Below are positions 11,614 through 21,198 of a stretch of DNA of 64,000 nucleotides, piece by piece (position 1 is the stretch's first letter; every line of letters starts with the position of its first letter). The stretch is from Ignavibacteriales bacterium (GTDB lineage: Bacteria; Bacteroidota; Ignavibacteria; Ignavibacteriales; Melioribacteraceae): assembly GCA_016177735.1 (NCBI GenBank), contig JACOUS010000025.1, positions 1 to 64,000 on the forward strand. Reading direction: 5' to 3'. The position numbers and the translations under genes were made by a program. The notes beneath the pieces are model-generated. The model searched no databases, was not told the origin of the DNA, and worked only from the letters and a program-made list of their open reading frames with translations.

Positions 11614-12567
11614 TCAGATTCCTAATTTTTTCATCAACATTTTTAACGGCTTAGAACTTTGCATGATATAAAAATGCAACGCCGGAACTTTCTTGTTCAA
11701 CAAATCTTCAACTTGTTTATATGTCCACTCTACTCCAATTTCAACGGCGTGTTCCGGTTTTGCTTTTTCTATTTCTTCAACAAGTTCTGTTGGAATATCG
11801 ATGTAAAAATTTTTGGGAATGGAATGTGCGTGATTTTTTGATGTGATAATTTTAAGTCCGGGAATTATCGGTGCTGTTATTCCTTCATTCTTGCAATTAT
11901 CAACATAATCGTAATAAACTTTATTATCGAAAAACATTTGTGTTACAATGTATTCTGCGCCGGCGTCAATTTTTTCTTTTGTGTATTTGATATCTGCAGC
12001 AAGATTAGGCGATTCAAAATGTTTCTCCGGGTATCCGCTTGTGCCGATACAAAAGTTCATCGGATAAGCATCGAGCAATCCTTCTTCAAGATATTTACCT
12101 TTGTTGAGATCGTTAATCTGTTTGATCAAATCGATTCCGTACACGTTAACGCTTCTTCCGTACTTCAGCGGTTTTTGGAAAGCACTGTCGTCTCCGCGTA
12201 TTGCAAGCACATTATCGATGCCCAGATAATGAAGCTCGATAAAAAAATCTTCCGTTTCTTCTCTCGTAAAACCTTGACACAGCACGTGCGGCACTGCATC
12301 GATGTTATATTTATTTTGAATCAACGCGCAAATGCCAAGTGTGCCCGGTCTTTTACGTTTGATCCGCATGTTCATATGTCCGTCGCGTGTTTCTTCGTAC
12401 ATCACTTCTGCGGCATGACTTGTAATATCGATGAACGGGGGTTTATATTTTACAACATCATCAAGCACAGTTAAAAGTTGTTTAATATCTCCGCCTCGTT
12501 TTGGCGGAATGATTTCGAAACTAATTAAAGTATCGTTCGCTTTGTATAGGTGTTCGGTTACTTTCAT
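11614..12567 (-). CDS. metF: 5,10-methylenetetrahydrofolate reductase
   Basis: Reduces methylenetetrahydrofolate to methyltetrahydrofolate for methionine synthesis, using FAD in a TIM barrel. The 317-aa product shows the N-terminal ISFEIIPPKRGG motif and DITSHAAE. It continues with IDNVLAIRGDD (about 116-126, FAD/folate site), FCIGTSGYPEKH and YIVTQMFFDNKVYYDYVD. A GGAG site precedes the ATG. The gap to the upstream acylase gene is 52 bases, too small for a SAM or cobalamin riboswitch, and none is visible. Confidence 0.94.
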   Translation of the reverse strand: MKVTEHLYKANDTLISFEIIPPKRGGDIKQLLTVLDDVVKYKPPFIDITSHAAEVMYEETRDGHMNMRIKRKRPGTLGICALIQNKYNIDAVPHVLCQGFTREETEDFFIELHYLGIDNVLAIRGDDSAFQKPLKYGRSVNVYGIDLIKQINDLNKGKYLEEGLLDAYPMNFCIGTSGYPEKHFESPNLAADIKYTKEKIDAGAEYIVTQMFFDNKVYYDYVDNCKNEGITAPIIPGLKIITSKNHAHSIPKNFYIDIPTELVEEIEKAKPEHAVEIGVEWTYKQVEDLLNKKVPALHFYIMQSSKPLKMLMKKLGI

Positions 12568-12619
12568 ATTCTCCGGATATTGTTGTTTGGCAATTTAACA
12601 TTTTGATCAGAAACTTCCA

Positions 12620-15085
12620 TCATTGCCGGTTCGGAATCAACTTCATCATATCAGTTGACCTATTTATGAATTCATTTTCACTCAAAGGAATTTTAATGTA
12701 TTTCCCTTTCAACCAAAATTGGGTCATATCGTTATAATGTTCGCTTGCAAAATTTCCGGATTGACCGGTCGGTAAAATAAATTCGAGATGATAGGGATCG
12801 GCAAAATCAAAAATGTATCTCATCGATGGACCTAAAATGTTGGAATACTTTTTACTTTTGATTATTCCGTTTCCTTTCTTTTCATACAATTCAGGGAAAG
12901 AATATTCCGTGTTGAAAACAGTTGTGCCGTCACCCCCAATTGGATACGGACCGATGTTGATTATTTTATCGAGCAGATTTGATGCGCCCGAAAACATATG
13001 ATTAAAAGTTACGGTATGAATTTCGCCCCACTGCCAGTTTGTAATATCTTTTCCGAATTTACTTTCCAGTTCTGTCAATGCATCTGTGAGACTTTTACGA
13101 ATCATATCGTCTCTGCTTTCAATAGCTGCGGTTTTCTTATCATCAAAGTACGAGAAATTATTTTCCGTCAGCATTTTCGAAATCATTCTATACGGAACAT
13201 TAGCGATGTAAACATATTCTTGCAAAAGTTCTCTGCCGAGTTCATCTTCGAAAATATTTTTGACCAAGTGTTGTAGAAAGTGAGTATAAATTGCCGGCAC
13301 CTGACTTTGAGCATTAAATTCGTAATTCCAGCTTTCAAAAAGCTGCAGCGCTATCCTCAAATTTTTATCGTTGATTTTTGCGTCTCTAAACGAAGACAGA
13401 ATAAACGGAACAATTTTCCTTGCATACGGCGAAACAAAATCATTCTGATATTTTTTATAATCTTCAGTTGAATGCAGCGTTTTTGAATTGAGCAGTTCCG
13501 TAATTCTTTCGATACGAGACGGCGGCTCCCAAATGTTCGAGATGTGGTACTTAAAATTATCAACAGTTTTGTTGTTTGCCGTTGCAATAAAATGCTGTGC
13601 CGGGTTAAAAATTTTCGGCATCTCTTCATACGGAACAAAACCTTTCCAATCATTTGCATCTGTTGTGCCGTCATAAATTAGCGTTGGGCTTGCAGTAGAA
13701 CGGAGCGGAAGTTTTGCGGCACACACGTATCCGATGTTCCCTAGTTTATCCGCATAAATAAAATTTTGCCCGGGGATTGTGAAGTACCTCAATGCGGATT
13801 TAAACTCTTCCCAATTTCTTGCTTTGTTGAATGAGAGTCCGGCAAAAATTTCATCGCTGAATTCGAGTCCCGCCCATCTCATGCTGATATTTGAATTTAC
13901 TTTTCCATCCTTTTTATAAAAAGCATTGTAAAGATGAACATCTGAAATTATTGGACCTCTGTGAGTTTTACGTACTTCAAAAGAAACACTTGCAGAATCT
14001 TTCACAACAATTTTTTCTTTGCGTGTTTCGAGATTGCGCCACCCGCTGTTGAAAAAATATTTTTTACCGCTCGAATCAACTTTCTCAACGTAAAAATCTG
14101 CATCGTCTGCCATTACATTTGTAACAGCCCACGCAATGTTTTGATTTTTTCCGATCACTACTACCGGCACACCCGGTAGTGTAAAACCTTCGGTGTTCCA
14201 ATCACTGCTTCGGATAATAACAAAGTACCATTTGCCCGGTGCAGTAAAAGCAAGATGCGGATCGTTTGCAATTATCGGTTTTCCCGAAGCAGATTTTGTT
14301 CCATCAACAACCCAATTGTTTGAGCCGATGTGTGTTCCTACAAATCCGGTGAACTGGCGGAAACTACGGTCAACATTAATAAAATCTTTTGGCACTTCAG
14401 CGAATGAATTTATTTCTTTTGGAATAATTGTCGGACCGTTCTCTGAAAAATCCGGCATCAACTCGCGTGCTTTTTCTTCTCCTAATTTCTGCACAAGATT
14501 TGCAAATGTAATATCTGTCCACCAGCTAATGTTTAGTTCCCATCCCATCAATTTTGCGATAACCAAACTGTGTTCGGGTTTCCACGGATACGGATCGTAA
14601 CCAAGCACATCAAATTCTATTTGATACTTTCCTTTCGATTTTTCGATGAATGAGTTGACGCCTTTTGAATATGCTTCGAGAATTTTTTTTGTTAACGTGT
14701 TCAACCGTGAATAATTTTCTTTCACATTTTTGTAGATGCCGATTGTTCGAAACATTTTATCGAAAGGAAAAGTTTTGATGCCGAAGACTTCGCTCAGCCT
14801 TCCTTCACCGGCACGGCGTGCAATATCCATCTGAAATAATCGTTCTTGTGCATGAATGTAGCCGAGGGCAAATGCAGCATCTTCATCGTCTTGAGCAATA
14901 ATCATCGGCACGGCAAAAGAATTACGGTAAACTCTTACATCATTTGATAAGCCTTCTACAAATTCATCTTTGTCGTAATCCGGAAGAGTTCTATTCAAAG
15001 TTAAGTATGAAAGCGCCGCGGTAAAGATTAATATTACTGCAAGCGAAACAGATAATCCGATTACTACTTTTTTCCAATTGGGCAT
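12620..15085 (-). CDS. penicillin acylase family Ntn-hydrolase
   Basis: The 821-aa precursor belongs to the penicillin G acylase/acyl-homoserine lactone acylase/cephalosporin acylase family (Pfam penicillin_amidase). It has an N-terminal hydrophobic segment (residues 7-29), so it is exported or anchored. The alpha-chain contains the FALGYIHAQERLFQMD motif (72-87). The autoprocessing junction is at GSNNWVV, with Ser255 as the expected nucleophile of the beta-chain. IANDPHL and IAWAVTNVMADDADF follow. Family members hydrolyse amide bonds of beta-lactams, acyl-homoserine lactones or related compounds. The real substrate is unknown, so quorum quenching, cell-wall recycling and nutrition are all possible. 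Confidence 0.92.
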   Translation of the reverse strand: MPNWKKVVIGLSVSLAVILIFTAALSYLTLNRTLPDYDKDEFVEGLSNDVRVYRNSFAVPMIIAQDDEDAAFALGYIHAQERLFQMDIARRAGEGRLSEVFGIKTFPFDKMFRTIGIYKNVKENYSRLNTLTKKILEAYSKGVNSFIEKSKGKYQIEFDVLGYDPYPWKPEHSLVIAKLMGWELNISWWTDITFANLVQKLGEEKARELMPDFSENGPTIIPKEINSFAEVPKDFINVDRSFRQFTGFVGTHIGSNNWVVDGTKSASGKPIIANDPHLAFTAPGKWYFVIIRSSDWNTEGFTLPGVPVVVIGKNQNIAWAVTNVMADDADFYVEKVDSSGKKYFFNSGWRNLETRKEKIVVKDSASVSFEVRKTHRGPIISDVHLYNAFYKKDGKVNSNISMRWAGLEFSDEIFAGLSFNKARNWEEFKSALRYFTIPGQNFIYADKLGNIGYVCAAKLPLRSTASPTLIYDGTTDANDWKGFVPYEEMPKIFNPAQHFIATANNKTVDNFKYHISNIWEPPSRIERITELLNSKTLHSTEDYKKYQNDFVSPYARKIVPFILSSFRDAKINDKNLRIALQLFESWNYEFNAQSQVPAIYTHFLQHLVKNIFEDELGRELLQEYVYIANVPYRMISKMLTENNFSYFDDKKTAAIESRDDMIRKSLTDALTELESKFGKDITNWQWGEIHTVTFNHMFSGASNLLDKIINIGPYPIGGDGTTVFNTEYSFPELYEKKGNGIIKSKKYSNILGPSMRYIFDFADPYHLEFILPTGQSGNFASEHYNDMTQFWLKGKYIKIPLSENEFINRSTDMMKLIPNRQ

Positions 15086-15191
15086 CGCATGTCCGTCTAA
15101 TTATCGGTTTAAAATTATGAAATAAAATTTGCCGAATAAAAAAATATTTGATAAATAAGACTGTGTGTTAAAAAATTCTTCGAGGGATTTC

Positions 15192-16424
15192 ATGACGGAA
15201 ATAATATTAATTCTTTTGATAGTGTTAACAGTAGCGGCACTTATTCTTTCATTCTCAATTTACAAAAAGATAAGCTCGAACAAGAGCGGTGAAGCCAAAG
15301 AAGAATTCGAGAGGCTCGATAGAACTTTGCGCGATGAATTTTCGCGAAGCAGAGACGAAATAACCAAAACCGGTAAATCCCAGCGCGAAGAATTAAGCGG
15401 TGCAATCAAACTTTTCAGCGAACAGCTTTTCAATCAATTGACGAAACTTATCGATTCGAACGAACAGCGATTTGATAAACTTCAGCAGAGAGTTGAATCT
15501 AATCTAAAAGAAATTACAGATAAGAACGAAAAGAAATTGGAAGAGATGCGCCAAACCGTTGATGAAAAACTTCACAACACTTTGGAAAAAAGATTGGGCG
15601 AATCTTTCAAACTTGTGAGTGAACGGCTTGAACAAGTTTACAAAGGTTTAGGCGATATGCAAGAACTTGCACGCGGAGTAGGCGATTTGAAAAATGTTCT
15701 CACTAATGTTAAAACTCGCGGCACTTGGGGAGAAATCCAGCTTGAGAATTTGATCGATCAAATTCTTACCCGTGAGCAATATGAAAAAAATATTTCGACA
15801 AAAAAAGGAAGCACCGAGAAAGTAGAGATTGCAATTAAATTACCCGGGCGCGACAATTTGAAAAACGAAAACGTCTGGCTCCCAATCGATTCAAAATTTC
15901 CTATCGAAGATTACCAGCGGTTACTCGAAGCACAGGACACCGCAGATGTTAATGCCGTTGCCGAATCAAACAAAGGGATCGAAACACGAATTAAAAACGA
16001 AGCGAAAAAAATTGCAGAAAAATATTTAGACCCGCCAAACACAACCGACTTTGCAATTATGTTTCTGCCAATCGAAGGTTTGTATGCTGAAGTTTTACGC
16101 AAGCCGGGCTTGGCTGAATTGCTCCAAAGAGATTACCGCGTTACGATTGCCGGTCCAACTACCTTAACCGCGTTGTTGAATAGTCTGCAAATGGGTTTCA
16201 GAACGCTTGCAATTGAAAAACGTTCGAGCGAAGTATGGAAAATTCTCGGCGCAGTAAAAACTGAATTTGGAAAGTTCGGCGATATTCTCGAGAAGACACA
16301 AAAGAAACTTCAGGAAGCGAGCAACACAATCGAAGATGCATCGAGACGTTCGCGCGCCATCGAACGCAAATTACAGGATGTTCAAGAATTACCGGCAAGC
16401 GAACAAACCGAAATGATAGAATGA
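15192..16424 (+). CDS. rmuC: DNA recombination protein RmuC
   Basis: The start at 15192 is chosen because GAGGG at 15182-15186 is correctly spaced; an upstream GTG at 15165 would include that site. The 410-aa product has one N-terminal membrane helix (about 4-24) and a long charged coiled coil (about 40-150). The RmuC nuclease-like domain follows, with RGTWGEIQLENLIDQIL, WLPIDSKFPIEDYQRL and FAIMFLPIEGLYAEVL motifs. RmuC is associated with limiting inversions at short repeats, relevant here because the window is rich in short inverted repeats. Three bases separate it from the MFS region, so the two are likely co-transcribed. Confidence 0.94.
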   Translation: MTEIILILLIVLTVAALILSFSIYKKISSNKSGEAKEEFERLDRTLRDEFSRSRDEITKTGKSQREELSGAIKLFSEQLFNQLTKLIDSNEQRFDKLQQRVESNLKEITDKNEKKLEEMRQTVDEKLHNTLEKRLGESFKLVSERLEQVYKGLGDMQELARGVGDLKNVLTNVKTRGTWGEIQLENLIDQILTREQYEKNISTKKGSTEKVEIAIKLPGRDNLKNENVWLPIDSKFPIEDYQRLLEAQDTADVNAVAESNKGIETRIKNEAKKIAEKYLDPPNTTDFAIMFLPIEGLYAEVLRKPGLAELLQRDYRVTIAGPTTLTALLNSLQMGFRTLAIEKRSSEVWKILGAVKTEFGKFGDILEKTQKKLQEASNTIEDASRRSRAIERKLQDVQELPASEQTEMIE

Positions 16425-16445
16425 TCTTTGATAGAGAAAAAAACC

Positions 16446-17666
16446 ATGGCTGAAAAATTTCGTGATCGTTTGATATCATTCCTTGGACTTAATACAAGCA
16501 TTCTTGCAATGATGATTATGGTTGTATTCATCGGTCTCGGTGAAAAAATGGCGGAGCGATTTCTGCCGGTATATATTATTGCAATCGGCGGTTCTATATA
16601 TGCCGTTAGTATTCTTAACGGGCTCGATAATCTTCTAAGCGCATTATATTCTTTGCCGGGCGGTTATTTGAGTGATAGGATCGGATATAAAAAAGCTCTT
16701 ATTGTTTTCACATTAACTGCAATGTTCGGTTACGCAATTGTAATCTTTGTACCTACATGGCAAGCTGTAATCATTGGCGCAATATTTTTTATCTCGTGGA
16801 CTTCAATTTCCCTTCCGGCAATTATGAGCATGGTTTCAAGTATTACAGCCCGGGACAAACGAATAATGGGTGTAACTATTCATTCTTTAACGCGGCGAAT
16901 TCCGATGGCTCTTGGTCCTATTATCGGCGGAATTGTAATAACTTCGTACGGAAATGTTCAAGGAATTAAAATTGCTTTCTCGGCTGCGCTTTTGCTCGGC
17001 TTTTTTGCAATAATATTTATTCATTTTCTTATGAAAGAACCGGTCCGCGAAAAAGAACCGAAAAAATTTAATGCTGCCGATGTAATAAAAAATATAAATC
17101 CCAATTTGCGTACTCTGCTTGTGTCGGATATTCTGATACGTTTTGCAGAACAGATACCGTACCCGTTCGTCGTAATCTGGGTAATGAGTATTAATGGTTT
17201 TAGTGCAGCTCAATTTGGAATTCTTACCGCAATTGAAATGGCTACGGCTATGATTGTTTATCTGCCGGTTGCCTACTTTGCAGATAGGGGGTCAAAAAAA
17301 CCTTACATCGTAATTACTTTTGCTTTCTTTGCCATCTTTCCATTGATTCTATGTTTTGCAAAAAGTTTTGAGCTTTTGATCGCCGCATTTATAATACGCG
17401 GACTAAAAGAATTCGGCGAACCGACACGAAAAGCTTTAATCACAGAATTGGCTCCCGAAGATATGAAAGCCGCTATGTTCGGAGCTTATTATTTTACACG
17501 CGATATATTTGTTTCGATCGCCGCTTTCTCTGCAGCTTTTCTCTGGGTTATTTCTCCTTATGTAAATTTTATTGCTGCGTTTGCTTTCGGACTTATCGGC
17601 ACTATTTATTTTGGACTCTTCGGAAAAAACTTTCATATGCCGCAAACTGGTAAACATGCTAATTAA
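16446..17666 (+). CDS. major facilitator superfamily transporter
   Basis: A polytopic protein of about 406 aa, consistent with twelve membrane helices. MFS motif A appears as GYLSDRIGYKKA after helix 2, with a partial second copy YFADRGSKKP after helix 8. A central cytoplasmic basic loop (KEPVREKEPKKF) separates the two halves. The ATG at 16446 with AGAGAA upstream is preferred, but a TTG at 16428 is possible. It follows rmuC closely. The substrate cannot be deduced; it resembles drug or metabolite exporters of the DHA type. Confidence 0.88.
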   Translation: MAEKFRDRLISFLGLNTSILAMMIMVVFIGLGEKMAERFLPVYIIAIGGSIYAVSILNGLDNLLSALYSLPGGYLSDRIGYKKALIVFTLTAMFGYAIVIFVPTWQAVIIGAIFFISWTSISLPAIMSMVSSITARDKRIMGVTIHSLTRRIPMALGPIIGGIVITSYGNVQGIKIAFSAALLLGFFAIIFIHFLMKEPVREKEPKKFNAADVIKNINPNLRTLLVSDILIRFAEQIPYPFVVIWVMSINGFSAAQFGILTAIEMATAMIVYLPVAYFADRGSKKPYIVITFAFFAIFPLILCFAKSFELLIAAFIIRGLKEFGEPTRKALITELAPEDMKAAMFGAYYFTRDIFVSIAAFSAAFLWVISPYVNFIAAFAFGLIGTIYFGLFGKNFHMPQTGKHAN

Positions 17667-17781
17667 TTTATTCTGATTGCTGCTTCCTTCACCGATAATT
17701 TTCCGCAATTCACCGATTTCCCATTCTTTCATTATTGTACTGCAATTATATTTGTTCAGGGAAAATTAATAGGAGTCTATT

Positions 17782-18477
17782 ATGGCTTGGCAGCAGATGA
17801 GAACGCGTGTTATAATCGGGATATTACTTATTATCGTCGGAGCGTTGTTCCTTCTCAGAAACTTTCACATATTTTATTTACCGCACTACCTGATAACGTG
17901 GGAATATTTCTTTATCCTTTTCGGCTTTCTGCTCTTCGCCCTTTCAAGAAATAAAACTGCCGGAATAATTTTTATTGCAATCGGACTTTTTAATATAGTA
18001 CCGCAATTATCGCCTCTCATTTTTGTGCTCATCGGTTTATACATAATTTTTAGAAGGCGTGACCCGCGGTGTTATTACAAACGACATGAATTCGCCGAAC
18101 GTTTTCATAACACAAACTTTACGGAAACAAAATCAAAAGATTTTATCGATGATGTCGCTGTATTCGGCGGCAGTTCAAAAGTTTATGACTCGGATAATTT
18201 CAAAGGCGGCAGTGTTGTTTCAATTTTCGGCGGCTCTGAAATAAATTTATTGAATTGTAAACTTGCGCCCGGCAAAAATACTATCGATATCACGGCAATC
18301 TTCGGCGGAAGCACAATTATTGTTCCTTCCAACTGGAAAATTGAAATTGATCTTGTTCCTATCTTCGGCGGCTTCGGAGACAAAAGAAGAAAAGATCCGA
18401 ATGCAGTGGTTGATGAAAATAGTGTTCTAATTATAAAGGGGCTCGTCTTTTTCGGCGGCGGAGAAATTAAAAACTAA
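17782..18477 (+). CDS. LiaF-like membrane protein (first of tandem pair)
   Basis: The 231-aa product has an N-terminal block of about four membrane helices (residues 8-90, LiaI/LiaF-TM type). A cytoplasmic C-terminal domain carries five FGG motifs (AVFGGSSKV, SIFGGSEIN, AIFGGSTII, PIFGGFGDK, FFGGGEI), the pattern of the LiaF C-terminal/DUF2154 beta-helix. LiaF proteins restrain a cell-envelope stress kinase. It has a strong ribosome site (AGGAG, 17771-17775) and heads a four-gene plus-strand operon with a paralogue (9 bases downstream), a LytS kinase and a LytTR regulator. A role in sensing membrane or wall damage is inferred from family and context. Confidence 0.85.
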   Translation: MAWQQMRTRVIIGILLIIVGALFLLRNFHIFYLPHYLITWEYFFILFGFLLFALSRNKTAGIIFIAIGLFNIVPQLSPLIFVLIGLYIIFRRRDPRCYYKRHEFAERFHNTNFTETKSKDFIDDVAVFGGSSKVYDSDNFKGGSVVSIFGGSEINLLNCKLAPGKNTIDITAIFGGSTIIVPSNWKIEIDLVPIFGGFGDKRRKDPNAVVDENSVLIIKGLVFFGGGEIKN

Positions 18478-18486
18478 GAGGTTATT

Positions 18487-19224
18487 ATGAGAAGAAATAA
18501 TTCAAGTATTTGGGTCGGACTAATTTTAATTGCTATTGGTGCTTTGCTCGTATTCCACAATTATAATTTTTTCTATTTCGATGTGAGCGATTTTATTTTT
18601 TCATGGCATACACTTTTGCTGATCATCGGAATTATAATTTTATCTAAATCTAAAAACAGCGCAGTAGGAATAATATTTTTAATAATCGGTTTGCTCGGTT
18701 CTGCAAATCATTTCTTCCCGTTCGTATGGGATTTTGCATTCGGCGATCTCTGGCCCATATTCTTGATTTTAATAGGTCTATTTGTTCTTTTACGCAGAAA
18801 AGAAATGCCCGTACATAAAACGGAAACCGAACATGAGCACAAAGATTGTTTTCACGATACACAGCCGACCGGAGTTTATAACGACACGATTGACGAATCG
18901 ATTCTCTTCACTGCGGTTCACAAAGTTGTAACATCTGATAAATTCCGCGGCGGAAAAATCAGTCTGCTCATCGGCGGTGCAAAAATTGACCTGACAAAAT
19001 CCAAACTTGCCGAAGGCGAAAACATTCTTGATATAAATTGCATCTTCGGCGGGTGTACTATTATTGTACCCGGTGAATGGAAAATAATTGCAAACGTTAA
19101 TGCTGTCTTCGGGGGTGTAGATGATAAAAGATACATTAATCCGTCCGTCGTTTCAGACGACGGAAGTATTCTTCTTATCCGCGGCTCTGTCATTTTCGGC
19201 GGCATCGAAATTCGTAATTATTAA
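18487..19224 (+). CDS. LiaF-like membrane protein (second of tandem pair)
   Basis: This 245-aa paralogue of the preceding gene has the same architecture: four N-terminal hydrophobic segments (about 8-100), then a charged linker with HEHK/HDTQ residues. The C-terminal LiaF-like domain has repeated glycine motifs (LLIGGAKI, CIFGGCTII, AVFGGVDDK, VIFGGIEI). One of the FGG repeats of the first copy is replaced by IGG. The pair presumably arose by tandem duplication and may form a heteromeric sensor. GAGG (18478-18482) precedes the start. Confidence 0.85.
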   Translation: MRRNNSSIWVGLILIAIGALLVFHNYNFFYFDVSDFIFSWHTLLLIIGIIILSKSKNSAVGIIFLIIGLLGSANHFFPFVWDFAFGDLWPIFLILIGLFVLLRRKEMPVHKTETEHEHKDCFHDTQPTGVYNDTIDESILFTAVHKVVTSDKFRGGKISLLIGGAKIDLTKSKLAEGENILDINCIFGGCTIIVPGEWKIIANVNAVFGGVDDKRYINPSVVSDDGSILLIRGSVIFGGIEIRNY

Positions 19225-19236
19225 AAAGAGACTGCA

Positions 19237-20286
19237 ATGGTCAATCCGTTTCTAAAAAACAGAAACCTTTTAATTATCTATGCAATTATTTGGTTTTGTG
19301 TATTTGTTATTCATTCTGCCGTTTCCGTTTTTGTTCTTGATTTGTCTTTGTATTCTGCATTGATCGACAGTCTTGTTTTTAATTCTGTTTATTTCTTTTT
19401 GGGAATAAGTTTGTGGTACACAGTCGGTTTTAATTCACTCGAAAATTATTCTTCGTTAAAAATTTTTGTGAATCACACCGCCGCTGCAATCATTACTTCT
19501 GGATTGTGGATTTTTGTATGCTGGTTTATCACAAGCAAAATTTTGGCTAACGAGAAAATTTATCTCGAATATCTTTATCAATCGCTTGTATGGCGATTTG
19601 TAATTGGTGTTCTCTTTTATTCAATCATTGTTTCTATCTATTATGTTTTCATTTATTACACAAACTTCCAGCAGAAATTATTGAAAGAAGCCGAGCTGAA
19701 TACTTTGATTAAAGAAGCCGAATTGAAATCTTTGAAATATCAAATCAATCCGCACTTCATATTCAACAGCCTCAACTCGATAAGTTCGCTTACAATCAGC
19801 AATCCGGCTAAAGCACAGGATATGACGATAAAACTTTCTTCGTTCTTGCGAAGTACATTATCGAAAAACGAAAAACAAAAAAGTAAATTGAGCGAAGAAA
19901 TCAGCAACGCAAAATTATATTTAGAGATTGAGAAGGTCCGCTTCGACGATAAATTTGATTTTATCGAAGAGGTTGAAAAAGAATGCGGCGAGTTGGAAAT
20001 TCCGAGTATGATTCTTCAGCCGCTTTTTGAAAATGCAATAAAACACGGCGTATATGAAAGTCTTGAAAAGGTTGTCATAAAAATGAAATGCAAACCGGAA
20101 AAAGATTTTCTGAAAATCACCGTTGAAAATAATTTTGATCCCGAAGCAGTCTCGCGCAAAGGCGAAGGAATCGGGATAAAAAATATTCAGAACAGACTTA
20201 AACTTATTTACAACCAAGATAATCTTGTGTACGTGGAAAAACTAAACGGAATTTTTAGAGTAAATATTTTTATACCGAGACATTAA
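19237..20286 (+). CDS. LytS/YehU-type sensor histidine kinase
   Basis: The 349-aa kinase has four membrane helices (about 10-145) without a visible extracytoplasmic sensor domain. A short coiled coil (145-165) leads into the His_kinase module: LKYQINPHFIFNSLNS with phospho-acceptor His173. A GHKL ATPase domain follows (LQPLFENAIKHG N-box; GEGIGIKNIQNRL G-box). Kinases lacking a sensory domain often depend on a membrane partner, which fits the two LiaF-like genes upstream. The stop is followed one base later by the regulator start, so kinase and regulator are translationally linked. Confidence 0.93.
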   Translation: MVNPFLKNRNLLIIYAIIWFCVFVIHSAVSVFVLDLSLYSALIDSLVFNSVYFFLGISLWYTVGFNSLENYSSLKIFVNHTAAAIITSGLWIFVCWFITSKILANEKIYLEYLYQSLVWRFVIGVLFYSIIVSIYYVFIYYTNFQQKLLKEAELNTLIKEAELKSLKYQINPHFIFNSLNSISSLTISNPAKAQDMTIKLSSFLRSTLSKNEKQKSKLSEEISNAKLYLEIEKVRFDDKFDFIEEVEKECGELEIPSMILQPLFENAIKHGVYESLEKVVIKMKCKPEKDFLKITVENNFDPEAVSRKGEGIGIKNIQNRLKLIYNQDNLVYVEKLNGIFRVNIFIPRH

Positions 20287-20287
20287 C

Positions 20288-21040
20288 ATGGAAGAGAAAA
20301 TTAAAGTAATAGTAATTGACGACGAAAAACTTGCACGCGACATCGTGAAAAATTATTTACAGAGATACGACAACATCGAAATTATCGGCGAATGCTCGAA
20401 CGGATTTGAAGCGGCAAAACAAATTAACGAGCTGCAGCCCGACATGATTTTTCTCGACATACAAATGCCAAAGATTACCGGCTTCGAACTGCTCGAAATA
20501 ATCGAGAATCCCCCGGTTATTATTTTCACTACTGCGTTCGATCAGTATGCATTGAAAGCATTCGAAGTAAACGCCACAGATTATTTATTGAAACCATTTT
20601 CCGAAGAACGTTTTGCCGAAGCAGTGCAGAAAGCAGTGAAACTTCTTGCCAACAAAAATTTATCACACCAAAAATTGGAACAGCTTTCAAAAGCTCTGGA
20701 AAAGAAAGAAGAATTCCTCGAAAGAGTTGTTGTGAAGAACGGACAAAAAATCTCAATCGTTCCGGTTAACGACATAAAGTACATCGAAGCGCAAGACGAT
20801 TATACTATGCTTTACACCGACAAAGGAAATTTTCTCAAGCAAAAAACAATGAAGTACTTCGAAGAAAATCTTGACCCGATGTTGTTCATCAGAATTCATC
20901 GTTCTTACTTCGTGAAAACAGAGAACATAAAACAGATCGAACTTTTCGAAAAAGATTCATACCGCGTCATACTTCAAAGCGGTGAAAAACTTCAGGTAAG
21001 CAAAAGCGGCTACCAAAAATTGAGAGAGATTATTAAATAA
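20288..21040 (+). CDS. LytTR-family response regulator
   Basis: The 250-aa regulator has a receiver domain (residues 5-120) with acidic pocket DDE at 11-13, phospho-acceptor Asp57 in IFLDIQMP and the conserved lysine in YLLKPF. A LytTR DNA-binding domain follows (about 147-248), with IVPVNDIKYIEAQDDYT and FIRIHRSYFVKTENI motifs. It is the output of the LytS kinase next door. LytTR proteins bind paired 9-bp direct repeats; I did not find a convincing pair upstream of 17782. A hairpin with a T-run follows the gene. Confidence 0.94.
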   Translation: MEEKIKVIVIDDEKLARDIVKNYLQRYDNIEIIGECSNGFEAAKQINELQPDMIFLDIQMPKITGFELLEIIENPPVIIFTTAFDQYALKAFEVNATDYLLKPFSEERFAEAVQKAVKLLANKNLSHQKLEQLSKALEKKEEFLERVVVKNGQKISIVPVNDIKYIEAQDDYTMLYTDKGNFLKQKTMKYFEENLDPMLFIRIHRSYFVKTENIKQIELFEKDSYRVILQSGEKLQVSKSGYQKLREIIK

Positions 21041-21092
21041 GAAACCAATCCATTTCCCTCAACAACTTTTTATTCTTCGTGTCTTTGGGTGG

Positions 21093-21141
21093 GTCTTTGT
21101 GGCATTCATCTTTTTAGCCACTATGGCACAAAGTCTTTTTT
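21093..21141 (+). terminator. probable terminator built from a degenerate repeat
   Basis: GTCTTTGTGGC (21093-21103) pairs with GGCACAAAGTC (21125-21135) at nine of eleven positions and is followed by six T residues. It would end the LiaF-LytS-LytTR operon. The arms belong to the CACAAAGACACGAAG-style degenerate sequence also visible at 21075-21100, so a repeat seems to have been recruited as a terminator. Confidence 0.55.
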
Positions 21142-21198
21142 AACTGGATTCCTAATCACACGTTGTCAAATGAACCCCTCAATATCAAAAATCTAAAA

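Noticed and set aside
11938-12474. 178-codon plus-strand frame
   Set aside because: Fully antisense to metF with no family resemblance or start signals.
12568-12619. Possible SAM or cobalamin riboswitch before metF
   Set aside because: The gap is only 52 bases and shows no suitable fold.
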